Positions 8,143 through 15,795 of a DNA stretch of 48,186 nt are shown here, in pieces. The stretch is from Candidatus Zhuqueibacterota bacterium. Its GTDB lineage: Bacteria > Zhuqueibacterota > Zhuqueibacteria > Thermofontimicrobiales > Thiofontviventaceae. Both the position numbers and the translations under genes were made by a program. The DNA lies in NCBI GenBank assembly GCA_016926625.1, contig JAFGOE010000081.1:1-48186 (forward strand), written 5' to 3'. Below the pieces are notes generated by a model that made no database searches, was not told the DNA's origin, and was given only the letters and a program-made list of their open reading frames with translations. Within the stretch, counting starts at the first letter, position 1; every line of letters starts with the position of its first letter.

Positions 8143-8619
8143 AAATTACTCCTCACTATCGTCGAATCAGTTCATTGTTTGATGATAACTATTTTTTGGT
8201 TTGGGTCGACCGGATAAATCGCTCGCTACGCAAAATTTGACTAAATTCATCCGGTAAGTTTCCCATGAATTTACCTATAAGTTATCAATTTATTATTAAA
8301 ATATCAAGCAAAATATTGTATTTAACAGAGCTACAGCTGTGTTTCCGTCAGCCTGTTTCTTGAATAAAGCGATATAGTTACATTCATGTAAAATCGAAAT
8401 GATGTTTAAATTGACTACAAAAAAGCAGCTTTGCCTGATCTACGACATGATATGAGATTCCATTTTTAATTAACACAAAGTCCATAAAATTTTCCTTGCC
8501 TCATTCGATAATTTTGTTATATTCTTAAGGGTTAAATTTCATAATAGGATATGATTCTTCAAAACAGGCATCATTAAGCGGTTAACAGGAAAAGAATTGA
8601 CATAGGATCGATAGCGACC
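8143..8619. other. Intergenic region between divergent genes
   Basis: About 480 AT-rich bases without a credible gene. It should hold promoters for the minus-strand GyrI-like gene and the plus-strand methyltransferase. Only the plus-strand candidate at 8496-8523 and the palindrome just before this stretch stand out. Confidence 0.4.
8496..8523 (+). promoter_or_regulatory. Possible sigma70-like promoter for the methyltransferase
   Basis: TTGCCT (8496-8501), 16-base spacer, TATATT (8518-8523). Four of six and five of six matches to consensus. It would give a leader of about 90 bases before ATG 8620. Confidence 0.4.
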
Positions 8620-9642
8620 ATGCAACAAAAATTATTGACGCAGTACCTTGATCATGCTGCCCGAGAGGGGAGGCGACTCGTCGTTCCTCTCATGGGATTC
8701 CCCGGATTGGGCATAGCGAATACTAACGTTAAACTGGCGCAACAAAATTACGGTGTCCATTACAGAGTATTGAAATCATTGGCCGACAGATATCATCCTG
8801 ATGCCATGTTTCCTCTGATGGATCTTTCAGTCGAAGCGAACGCGCTCGGACGCTATACGGTCTTCCCTGTGGCAGATTCTGCAACTGTGGTCAAGGATCA
8901 TTTTGAGATCGCACAACTGACGATGCAGCGACAGATCAATATCAGTTACGACACACGTCTTCAAGGTTACGTAGAGACCATGAAGCTGATGAACATCGGA
9001 CTGCCGGGTGACATCATCAAAGGTGCTTATGTGACAGGGCCCTATTCTCTCGCTGGCCTGATTATGGGGGCTGACGAAGCGGCGATGGCCACGATATTGG
9101 AACCCGAGAAATTGACTGAGCTTTGTGAATTTACGACGGAGAAGATACAGGAATATGTGCAATTGCTGATTGGTGCTGATGCTCAGGTCATCTGTATTCT
9201 TGAACCCAGCGCCGTCATGCTGGGGCCAGACCAATTTGAACAATTTTCATCGTCCTATGTCAAACATATCACCAATCTCTGCAAGTACACCAATGTGGCC
9301 ACCGTGTATCATACTTGCGGAAATACCATGCATCTCATCGAGAAAATGGCTGAATCTGGTGTGGACGCCATCAGTCTGGACTCGCCTGAAGCCGGAGTCG
9401 ACCTTCCCACAGTCGCCAAACGCCTTGATGATAGTGTGGTAATCATGGGCAACATTAATCCTACCGGATCGATTTTGTTCAGCAAACCAGAGGATGTCGA
9501 ACGAGATGTAAAGAGCTTACTCGAATCCATGGCTCCTTATCCGAATTTTATTGTAAGCACAGGCTGCGATCTGCCGCAGGAGACACCGTTGGAGAATATC
9601 GAAGCATTCATACGAACTGCGCGTGCGTACCGAATAACTTAA
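8620..9642 (+). CDS. UroD/MtaA-family zinc methyltransferase
   Basis: 340 residues of the uroporphyrinogen decarboxylase fold. It carries the zinc ligands of the methylcobamide:thiol methyltransferase branch (MtaA/CmuA): H231 and C233 in VYHTCGN and C316 in VSTGCDLP. True HemE lacks this set, so transfer of a methyl group from a corrinoid to a thiol is more likely than heme synthesis. Other family segments are YVTGPYSLAG, ICILEPSAVMLGP, GVDAISLDS and VIMGNINPTG. No corrinoid protein or second methyltransferase is next to it, so the methyl donor is unknown. The ribosome-binding site before ATG 8620 is weak (AGGA about 12 bases away), but the protein starts well at this codon. It stands alone between the divergent GyrI-like gene and mutY. 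Confidence 0.85.
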   Translation: MQQKLLTQYLDHAAREGRRLVVPLMGFPGLGIANTNVKLAQQNYGVHYRVLKSLADRYHPDAMFPLMDLSVEANALGRYTVFPVADSATVVKDHFEIAQLTMQRQINISYDTRLQGYVETMKLMNIGLPGDIIKGAYVTGPYSLAGLIMGADEAAMATILEPEKLTELCEFTTEKIQEYVQLLIGADAQVICILEPSAVMLGPDQFEQFSSSYVKHITNLCKYTNVATVYHTCGNTMHLIEKMAESGVDAISLDSPEAGVDLPTVAKRLDDSVVIMGNINPTGSILFSKPEDVERDVKSLLESMAPYPNFIVSTGCDLPQETPLENIEAFIRTARAYRIT

Positions 9643-9729
9643 CAGCAACAGTCTGACGCTCGCCTGAATAGAGATTCTTGTATGAATTACACCGATCTTG
9701 CTACAGTGCGGCGGATGATATGTTGTCCC

Positions 9730-9753
9730 CCCGATTGATCCGAGCAAATCGGG
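9730..9753 (+). terminator. Possible weak hairpin terminator after the methyltransferase gene
   Basis: CCCGATT (9730-9736) pairs with AATCGGG (9747-9753) around a 10-base loop. No clear T run follows, so this may be only a leader or spacer hairpin before mutY. Confidence 0.25.
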
Positions 9754-9807
9754 ATGCGGACTTATAATTCAAAACCATTATCCTGTTCAACTTGATTTTA
9801 CGATCGT

Positions 9808-10881
9808 ATGAAACAATCTCAGATTACTGTCTTTCGTGACCAACTCATAACCTGGTTCGAAGCGAACAAGCGGGACCTGCCGTGGCGTCGTACCGATGAT
9901 CCTTACTCCATCTGGGTTTCGGAGGTCATGCTGCAGCAGACTCAGGTTAAAATCGTCCTGGATTATTATGAACGCTTCCTCGAATCGTTCCCGACAGTCA
10001 TCGACCTCTCGCAGGCTGATCTGCAACTGGTTTTGAAGTCCTGGGAAGGTATGGGTTACTACGCTCGCGCTCGCAATCTGCACCAGGCCTCCGGTATTGT
10101 ACGTGATAAATTCGATGGGCAGCTCCCTCGGGATCAGGGATCATTTCGTTCACTACCCGGTGCCGGAGAATATATTACCGCTGCCGTCTTGAGTCGCGCC
10201 TTCGATAAACCATTAGCCGTTGTCGATGGCAATGTCAAACGGGTGCTTTCCCGTTTGTTCATGATAGACGAACCGATTAACAGCGCCAATGCAAATCGTC
10301 AGTTTGCGGAACATGCATCAACCATGTTAGATCCACAACGGCCTGGCCAATTCAATGAAGCCATGATGGAATTAGGGGCAACGATATGTACTCCGAAGAA
10401 TCCCAACTGCAAGATCTGTCCTGTAAGCAACTTCTGTGAATCATATATCCAGGACAGACAAAGAGATTACCCGGTAACCGCAATCAGGAAAGCGATACCA
10501 CATCATCATCTCGTCGTAAGCGTGATCTGTAAGGACGATAAAATCCTGATAGTCCGCAGGCCTCTATCTGGTCTGCTCGGCGGACTATGGGAACTGCCTG
10601 GTGGTGAAATCGAAAAAAATGAAACTGGGATCTCCGCATGCTCCAGGATAATCAAGGATTCCACCAATCTCGACATAGAAACACCGGAACAGATTACGCG
10701 AGTGAAGCACGCCTATTCTCATTTCAGTATAGAGATCGATGTGTATCGGAGCAGATATAAATTGGGCGATGTTTATCTAAAGGATCATATCGATTACCGT
10801 TGGATAAATTGGGCGGAGACGGATGATTATGCCTTTCATCAGGCGCATCGTAAAATATTCAACAAGCTGACTAAGGGGTAA
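9808..10881 (+). CDS. mutY: A/G-specific adenine glycosylase MutY
   Basis: 357 residues, normal MutY length. It removes adenine opposite 8-oxoguanine. The N-terminal helix-hairpin-helix glycosylase domain has LPWRRTDDPYSIWVSEVMLQQTQV with catalytic Glu39, LPGAGEYITAAV and VVDGNVKRV with catalytic Asp140. The 4Fe-4S loop is C194-x6-C201-x2-C204-x5-C210. Residues about 230-357 form the Nudix-like domain that reads 8-oxoG (ILIVRRPLSGLLGGLWELPGGEIE). It is monocistronic by appearance. Immediately downstream is the inverted-repeat element and the convergent yjjX-like gene, also a nucleotide-damage enzyme. Confidence 0.97.
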   Translation: MKQSQITVFRDQLITWFEANKRDLPWRRTDDPYSIWVSEVMLQQTQVKIVLDYYERFLESFPTVIDLSQADLQLVLKSWEGMGYYARARNLHQASGIVRDKFDGQLPRDQGSFRSLPGAGEYITAAVLSRAFDKPLAVVDGNVKRVLSRLFMIDEPINSANANRQFAEHASTMLDPQRPGQFNEAMMELGATICTPKNPNCKICPVSNFCESYIQDRQRDYPVTAIRKAIPHHHLVVSVICKDDKILIVRRPLSGLLGGLWELPGGEIEKNETGISACSRIIKDSTNLDIETPEQITRVKHAYSHFSIEIDVYRSRYKLGDVYLKDHIDYRWINWAETDDYAFHQAHRKIFNKLTKG

Positions 10882-10890
10882 TATTCTTAA

Positions 10891-11227
10891 AAGCTTTTAC
10901 CACCGAGAACACAGAGACCACAGAGCCACTCCACCACCATAAAAGCTTGAACCACGGAGGCCACGAAGACACACGAAGGACACGAAGCCACACCACCCAC
11001 CATAAAAATTTTTACCAAGAAGCCCAACTACCCGACCACCAATAATAAAATAAAAATAATATTTTGGCTTTAATACCATTACATTTTTTTTAACCCAAAA
11101 CTTTATGGAGAGGTAGGTGGGTAGGGCTTCGTGGCCTTCGTGTCTCTTCGTGTCCTTCGTGATCAAGGCTTTTGTTGTGGGGGTTGGGCTCTGTGTTCTC
11201 TGTGTTCTCTGTGGTAACAGCTCTTTA
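10891..11227. repeat. Large imperfect inverted repeat built of two short motif families
   Basis: The left arm (about 10891-11003) and the inverted right arm (about 11112-11227) align along roughly 110 bases in the same motif order. An outer block of ACCACAGAG/AACACAGAG units is followed by AAAAGC-TTGA and then an inner block of CACGAAGGACACGAAG-type units. The centre is an AT-rich spacer of about 110 bases. As RNA or single-stranded DNA it would fold into a long imperfect hairpin. It fills the space between the convergent mutY and yjjX-like genes. Repeats of this CACGAAG/CACAGAG type occur scattered in unrelated environmental genomes and create spurious ORFs (as recalled, not checked). No transposase or CRISPR-like regular spacing is present. 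Confidence 0.85.
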
Positions 11228-11252
11228 ATAATGGCCAAGTCCCCTGATATGA

Positions 11253-11789
11253 TTAACAATCAAATTCCCCATTCAAAAACGGCACCAGGGCGGCGATGAG
11301 ACCCTGGACATAGATATCACGCCGGGTTATCACTCCTTTCGTAAAATATCCGATCGCACCACCTTTTCGCTTGGTGTTATAATCACCCGAAAGCTGATCC
11401 ATCAGCAGTCCCAATTCCTCCCCCTGCAGCAGCGAATCGACAATACTCGAAGGTATCTCAAAATGGATGGATGTACCTAATCCCATCTTACCGCTGTTAT
11501 GCATGATACATATCACACCGAAGGCGAACCATTTATTAAAATGATTCACAATGCCACCCTCGATACCCACAAAGTAATCAGCACCCAGCTCTCGTTCGTT
11601 ATTTATTTCCCTGAGCCGATAGACACGATTCCGTGCGCCTTCGTACGTCTCATCGTTCACGGGTTGATCAGAAACACCGGATTCCACGGATAATGGGACG
11701 ATCTCAAAGTCGTTAAAATAATGACCGAAGGCATCCTTTGCCGCGTCAATCTTGACCGGATTATTGGAAGCAATCAGCACCTTTAGCAC
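11253..11789 (-). CDS. yjjX: YjjX-family inosine/xanthosine triphosphatase (DUF84)
   Basis: 178 residues, matching YjjX/DUF84 in length and motifs: IASNNPVKIDAAKDAF at the N-terminus, SDQPVNDETYEGARNR, DYFVGIEGGI, FAFGVICI, GEELGLLMD and KGGAIGYFTKGVITRRDIY. The family hydrolyses ITP and XTP and keeps damaged purines out of nucleic acids. The start is GTG 11789 with GAGG six bases upstream; no good ATG is nearby. It converges with mutY, though the two are separated by the repeat element and are not an operon. Confidence 0.9.
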   Translation of the reverse strand: MLKVLIASNNPVKIDAAKDAFGHYFNDFEIVPLSVESGVSDQPVNDETYEGARNRVYRLREINNERELGADYFVGIEGGIVNHFNKWFAFGVICIMHNSGKMGLGTSIHFEIPSSIVDSLLQGEELGLLMDQLSGDYNTKRKGGAIGYFTKGVITRRDIYVQGLIAALVPFLNGEFDC

Positions 11790-12017
11790 GAGATACCTCT
11801 ATTGTAAATTGTAGCAGCTTTCTGTTGAAATTGTTACTCAAAAATTAAGGATTTATCATTTAAAAAGCAAGAAGAAAGGAAAGCATTTGAAATTTTAAAA
11901 ATACCTTCGTTGCTTATATCAGCCAGACTACGCATTTGCTCACGTAAGAAATCTAAAATAAAAGAAGACGTGCTGTTGATCATTAATCTGGATATAAAAA
12001 TCCAACATAAAAAAGAG

Positions 12018-12047
12018 TTGTCATTATTCGTTTTTATTGATTATATT
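12018..12047 (+). promoter_or_regulatory. Possible promoter for the exonuclease gene
   Basis: TTGTCA (12018-12023), 18-base spacer, TATATT (12042-12047). It would start RNA roughly 35 bases before ATG 12089. The region is AT-rich, so chance matches are possible. Confidence 0.35.
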
Positions 12048-12088
12048 ATCGCTAAGAATAGACTATATTCTCAACAAGGAAGATAACA

Positions 12089-12658
12089 ATGTACCTTTTT
12101 TTCGACACCGAGACGACCGGCCTGCCTAAAAATTACAATGCACCTATCAGCGATGTCCACAATTGGCCCAGGTTAGTGCAGTTAGCATGGAGTATTTACG
12201 ATAAGAACGAAACATTAATCGAAGAAAACGACTACATCATCAAACCAGTTGGATTCACGATCCCGGCCAATGTGGTAAGAATTCACGGGATAACGACTGA
12301 GATCGCCTTATCGAAAGGAGTTCCCATTATCGATGTATTGGCCAGATTTCGAACCGCAGTATCCAGGGTCAATTACCTTATCGCTCATAATGTCAGTTAC
12401 GACCTGAATATCCTTGGAGCAGAATTCATGCGGATGAAGACCGACATCCCTTTTCCGGGGGTCAGACAGGTCTGTACCATGAAATCAACGGCAGATTACT
12501 GTAAGATCCCGGGGACATATGGTTACAAATGGCCCAACCTCAATGAACTTTACATGACGCTATTTCATGAACCTCTTGCGGGCGCACATAACGCTCTCTC
12601 CGATGTGAGAGCGTGTGCCAAATCATTTTTTGAATTAAAGCGAAGAGGTGTATTATAA
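12089..12658 (+). CDS. DnaQ-like DEDDh 3'-5' exonuclease
   Basis: 189 residues, a single exonuclease domain. The ExoI motif is FFDTETTGLP, ExoII is IAHNVSYDLNIL, and ExoIIIepsilon is AGAHNALSDVRACA with the histidine and aspartate of the DEDDh class. It could act in proofreading, repair or RNA trimming; the short single-domain form does not tell. It is shorter than full DnaQ with a polymerase-binding tail. AAGGA lies 8 bases before ATG 12089. Neighbours are a deacetylase-like gene downstream and an AT-rich gap of about 300 bases upstream in which only one possible promoter is seen. Confidence 0.9.
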   Translation: MYLFFDTETTGLPKNYNAPISDVHNWPRLVQLAWSIYDKNETLIEENDYIIKPVGFTIPANVVRIHGITTEIALSKGVPIIDVLARFRTAVSRVNYLIAHNVSYDLNILGAEFMRMKTDIPFPGVRQVCTMKSTADYCKIPGTYGYKWPNLNELYMTLFHEPLAGAHNALSDVRACAKSFFELKRRGVL

Positions 12659-12833
12659 TAGAATCCGTTAGAATTGGGCACCCGTATAATTTTTAATACG
12701 TAACATCCTCATGAATAGTCATGTTCATTTTCCGATATCTGCAGTTTTAACAATCGATAGCAGCTTCGATCTCCTGCATCAGGGAATCCCAAATCGATTC
12801 GTATTAAGGCAGATAATTCTGGAAGGAGATCGC

Positions 12834-13637
12834 ATGAAACACATATCAATGTCGCTGCTGTTTATACTCAGCAGTAGCATCGTATCCACTGGCATAAACT
12901 GCCAATCCGGTTCCTCAGTCCAGGAAAACTTTATTTGCGAAGAAGGGGGAATAGTTCGCGGTGATACAACGCAGAACATCATTTATCTTGTTTTCACAGG
13001 AGGCGACTACTCTGAGGGTGGCTTGAAAATCAGAGAAACATTACTAAATCACTCGATTAAAGCTCATTTCTTCTTTACCGGCGATTTCTACAGAAACGAA
13101 CATCACTCGGATCTGATCCGGACCTTAAAATCAGATGGCCATTATCTCGGTGCTCATTCTGATAAACATCTGTTATATGCCGCATGGAATAATCGTGACT
13201 CCACACTGGTCACGCGAGACGAATTTGTCAGCGATTTAAACGACAACTACCGCGAGATGACCAAATTTAGCATATCGCGGCGAGATGCTCCTCTGTTTTT
13301 ACCCCCTTACGAATGGTATAACCGTACCATAAGCGACTGGGCAGGTGAGATGGGATTGACGTTAATTAATTTTACTCCGGGCACCACGTCCAACGCCGAC
13401 TATACGACGCCTGATATGTCGAATTATATTGATTCTGAGACGATTAAAAGAAATATTTTCAACTACGAAAAACGATCACGACATGGGTTGAACGGCTTCT
13501 TCCTATTGATGCATATCGGTACGCATCCGACAAGAACCGATAAGTTATATGATCATTTGGATGAAATATTGCGCGAGTTAAAGCACAGAGGATATCGCTT
13601 TGATCTATTTAGTAAATCATATGAACACAAACCATAG
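12834..13637 (+). CDS. Exported polysaccharide-deacetylase-like protein, variant motif 1
   Basis: 267 residues of the NodB-homology fold. It has an N-terminal hydrophobic signal (about 5-22). A Cys at position 23 follows GIN, a poor lipobox, so plain secretion is as likely as lipidation. In NodB motif 1 the usual TFDDG is VFTGG with Asp58 one residue later. Motif 2 is intact: H108-S-D-K-H112. Later segments are FLPPYEWYN, GLTLINFTPGT and LLMHIGTHPTRTDKLYDHLDEIL. This variant resembles a FCB subfamily that I recall having no DD pair, so it may use a different metal arrangement or a different sugar substrate. ATG 12834 follows GGAAGGAG; the frame is open further upstream but that would spoil the signal. 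Confidence 0.8.
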   Translation: MKHISMSLLFILSSSIVSTGINCQSGSSVQENFICEEGGIVRGDTTQNIIYLVFTGGDYSEGGLKIRETLLNHSIKAHFFFTGDFYRNEHHSDLIRTLKSDGHYLGAHSDKHLLYAAWNNRDSTLVTRDEFVSDLNDNYREMTKFSISRRDAPLFLPPYEWYNRTISDWAGEMGLTLINFTPGTTSNADYTTPDMSNYIDSETIKRNIFNYEKRSRHGLNGFFLLMHIGTHPTRTDKLYDHLDEILRELKHRGYRFDLFSKSYEHKP

Positions 13638-13644
13638 AACAATA

Positions 13645-13671
13645 AAAAAGCCTCACCAGGTGAGGCTTTTT
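13645..13671. terminator. Bidirectional intrinsic terminator
   Basis: AAAAAGCCTCACC, one base, GGTGAGGCTTTTT: a perfect 13-base inverted repeat with an A run on one side and a T run on the other. It lies 8 bases after the deacetylase stop and 6 bases beyond the csp stop, serving both convergent genes. Confidence 0.92.
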
Positions 13672-13676
13672 AATGA

Positions 13677-13877
13677 TTAAATTTTTGATACGTTTACAGC
13701 TTGTAAACCTTTGTCCGTTTCAGTGACCTCAAATTCCACCTTGTCACCTTGATCCAACTTTCTGAAACCATCGGCAACGATCGATTTGTAATGCACGAAT
13801 ACATCATCGCCGCTAGCTCTCTGGATAAACCCGAAACCCTTGGAGGAATTGAACCACTTAACAGTTCCTTGTTCCAT
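13677..13877 (-). CDS. Cold-shock-domain protein
   Basis: 66 residues, a whole CspA-type OB fold. RNP1 is KGFGFIQ and RNP2 is DVFVHYKSI; the start [17 protein letters not shown] is typical. It binds single-stranded RNA/DNA and melts RNA structure. The open frame runs upstream to 13976, but ATG 13877 with GAGG 8 bases before matches the family start exactly. The candidate promoter at 14030-14058 would give a leader of about 145 bases, a common arrangement for cold-shock genes. Its 3' end runs into the shared terminator at 13645-13671. Confidence 0.95.
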   Translation of the reverse strand: MEQGTVKWFNSSKGFGFIQRASGDDVFVHYKSIVADGFRKLDQGDKVEFEVTETDKGLQAVNVSKI

Positions 13878-14029
13878 GGATTGAACCTCAACCAAAAAGA
13901 CGAGAAGTTGGTGTACTGCGAACTTTCTGATTCCTTTAACGTTACTTGTGAAGCATTCTACAGTAGGAATAAACACAAATAAAACGCAGGAAACGCAAAA
14001 AAATACAGTGCACGTTAATTATACAGATC

Positions 14030-14058
14030 AATATAATATTTAATTTCGAATAATGCAA
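14030..14058 (-). promoter_or_regulatory. Probable promoter of the cold-shock gene
   Basis: On the minus strand TTGCAT (14058-14053), 17-base spacer, TATATT (14035-14030). Transcription from about 14023 would give a long leader before ATG 13877. A second -10-like TATAAT (14023-14018) lies just downstream. Confidence 0.5.
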
Positions 14059-14083
14059 GAATTTTATCGTTTTTTTAAAAACC

Positions 14084-15559
14084 CTAGGCCATAGCCGGAT
14101 TGTAGTCCTTCAATTCTTTGAGCAGTTCAACGATAAAATCCCATACCTTACCGATACTGACGATATTAACCTTCTCATCCGGGCTATGTGGATAGCGCAG
14201 ATCGGGTCCGATAGAGATCATATCCATCCCCGAATATTTATCTCCGATAATTCCGCATTCGAGTCCAGCATGAATAACTTCAACCTTGGGTTCTTTATTG
14301 TACATTTTCTGATATAGATTTACACTCTTCTTCAGCAGAGGTGACTCCATATTGGGTTGCCATGGTGGATATCCGTCGCCGCTGGACGCACGGCCTCCTG
14401 CCAATCTGGCAAGTGCTTCGATGCGGCTGGTGTGTGCATGTAACCTGGAAACCACTGAACTTCGCTGACTGGTAAGCACTTTCAATTTCTCGTCTTCTAT
14501 TTTGATATTGGCAAAGTTATTTGATGTCTCCACTAAATCCTTAATGGCCGTTGACATGGCATCGACACCATGAGGAATGGCTTCAACATAGTCGATTAAC
14601 CGTCTCGTATCGGCCGGGTTGGTGGCACGATCAAACTGTTTTTCACCGGTATCCAATTTGACTTCCAGATCAGGATCGGTGTCCTTGAATTCAGATTCTA
14701 AAACTCGTTCGAAATCTTCGACGATCTGTTCGACTTTCTTATGTTCACTCCTGGGGAAGAAAATGATCGCTTCAGCATCGCGCGGGATGGCATTATGAGC
14801 ACTACCACCTTTCAGACTGGAAACTCTGACATCGATGCCCTGCTTAACCAGTCGATCCAGTGTTCGTCCGAGTACCTTAATGGCATTCGCTTTCTCCATG
14901 GCAATGTCTATTCCAGAATGCCCACCCTTCATACCACCACTGACGAGTTTGAACTGTTCATATCCGTTGGGTACGGCTTCAAATTTCAATGGGATTTCAG
15001 ACGATGTATTGATTCCGCCGGCACAACCAACGGTGAACACACCTTCATCCTCTGAATCGACATTAATCAATATTTTACCCTCGATAAAGCCGGGCTCCAA
15101 CGAATTGGCACCGGTCAATCCGGTCTCTTCATCAACGGTGAACAACAACTCAAGGGTCGGATGTTTGACATCATCTCGAGTGGCCAAAGCCATCGCCATC
15201 GCCAAAGCGATACCGTTATCTGCACCTAATGTCGTGCGGTCAGCCGTCAGCCAATCCCCATCATATACCAACTTAATCGGATCTTTTGTAAAATCATGGT
15301 CCGAATCCGGTGTCTTCTCACATACCATATCCATGTGCCCCTGTAACACGGCGATGGGAGCGTGCTCGAATCCTGCCGATGCCGGTACTTTAATGCAAAT
15401 ATTGCCCACACGGTCTGTCTTCGATTGAAAATTATGTTGCTTAGCCCATTCCAACAACCACTGTCCAATCTTCTCCTCATGTTTAGAACAGCGCGGTATT
15501 TTGGTAATCTCTTCGAACCATTTTAAGACATCATTAGTAGGTTCATGATTCACTTTCAT
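14084..15559 (-). CDS. pepD: Aminoacyl-histidine dipeptidase (PepD, M20C)
   Basis: 491 residues, normal for PepD/Xaa-His dipeptidase, a cytosolic dizinc peptidase. Metal and catalytic motifs are VLQGHMDMVCEK (His75, Asp77), TTLGADNGIALAMAM (bridging Asp), TVDEETGLTGA (catalytic Glu pair) and LINVDSEDEG. The dimerisation region GGHSGIDIAMEKANAIK and the C-terminal GLECGIIGDKYSGMDMISIGP with a metal His in RYPHSPDEKV are present. There is a run of TTG-ATG-ATG at the start; AGGAG sits six bases before the ATG at 15559. It is transcribed apart from the convergent or divergent neighbours. Confidence 0.96.
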   Translation of the reverse strand: MKVNHEPTNDVLKWFEEITKIPRCSKHEEKIGQWLLEWAKQHNFQSKTDRVGNICIKVPASAGFEHAPIAVLQGHMDMVCEKTPDSDHDFTKDPIKLVYDGDWLTADRTTLGADNGIALAMAMALATRDDVKHPTLELLFTVDEETGLTGANSLEPGFIEGKILINVDSEDEGVFTVGCAGGINTSSEIPLKFEAVPNGYEQFKLVSGGMKGGHSGIDIAMEKANAIKVLGRTLDRLVKQGIDVRVSSLKGGSAHNAIPRDAEAIIFFPRSEHKKVEQIVEDFERVLESEFKDTDPDLEVKLDTGEKQFDRATNPADTRRLIDYVEAIPHGVDAMSTAIKDLVETSNNFANIKIEDEKLKVLTSQRSSVVSRLHAHTSRIEALARLAGGRASSGDGYPPWQPNMESPLLKKSVNLYQKMYNKEPKVEVIHAGLECGIIGDKYSGMDMISIGPDLRYPHSPDEKVNIVSIGKVWDFIVELLKELKDYNPAMA

Positions 15560-15795
15560 CATCAACTCCTTATGTTAAATATTAAGTTAGTGACTGATTT
15601 ACTTTAAGTATTTGATTGAATTCATAATAAAGCAGAAATAAAGACAAAATAACTACGAAGTAGCAGGGTCGATCTTCGAAAGAAATATACAAATTTAATG
15701 ACGCAAAAGCAAATAAATACTACTTGATTCAAAAAATAATTTTTACTATTTTCTAGTTTGATAATAAATTAAATTGAATAAACTATTCGACTTTC

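Noticed and set aside
8400..8456. 18-codon ORF starting ATGATG in the intergenic region
   Set aside because: Too short, with no ribosome-binding site and no coupling to a neighbour.
8827..9243. 138-codon minus-strand ORF inside the methyltransferase gene
   Set aside because: Antisense shadow of a clear UroD-family gene.
10891..11227. CRISPR-like array
   Set aside because: Repeat units are short, irregular and arranged as two inverted arms, without equal spacers or cas genes.
10897..11259. 120-codon minus-strand ORF across the repeat element
   Set aside because: Its translation is only the repeat units read as protein (KDTKRHEGHE-type), a known artefact of such repeats.
14835..15428. 197-codon ORF on the plus strand inside pepD
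   Set aside because: It lies antisense to a complete, motif-rich pepD and has no motif or start signal of its own.
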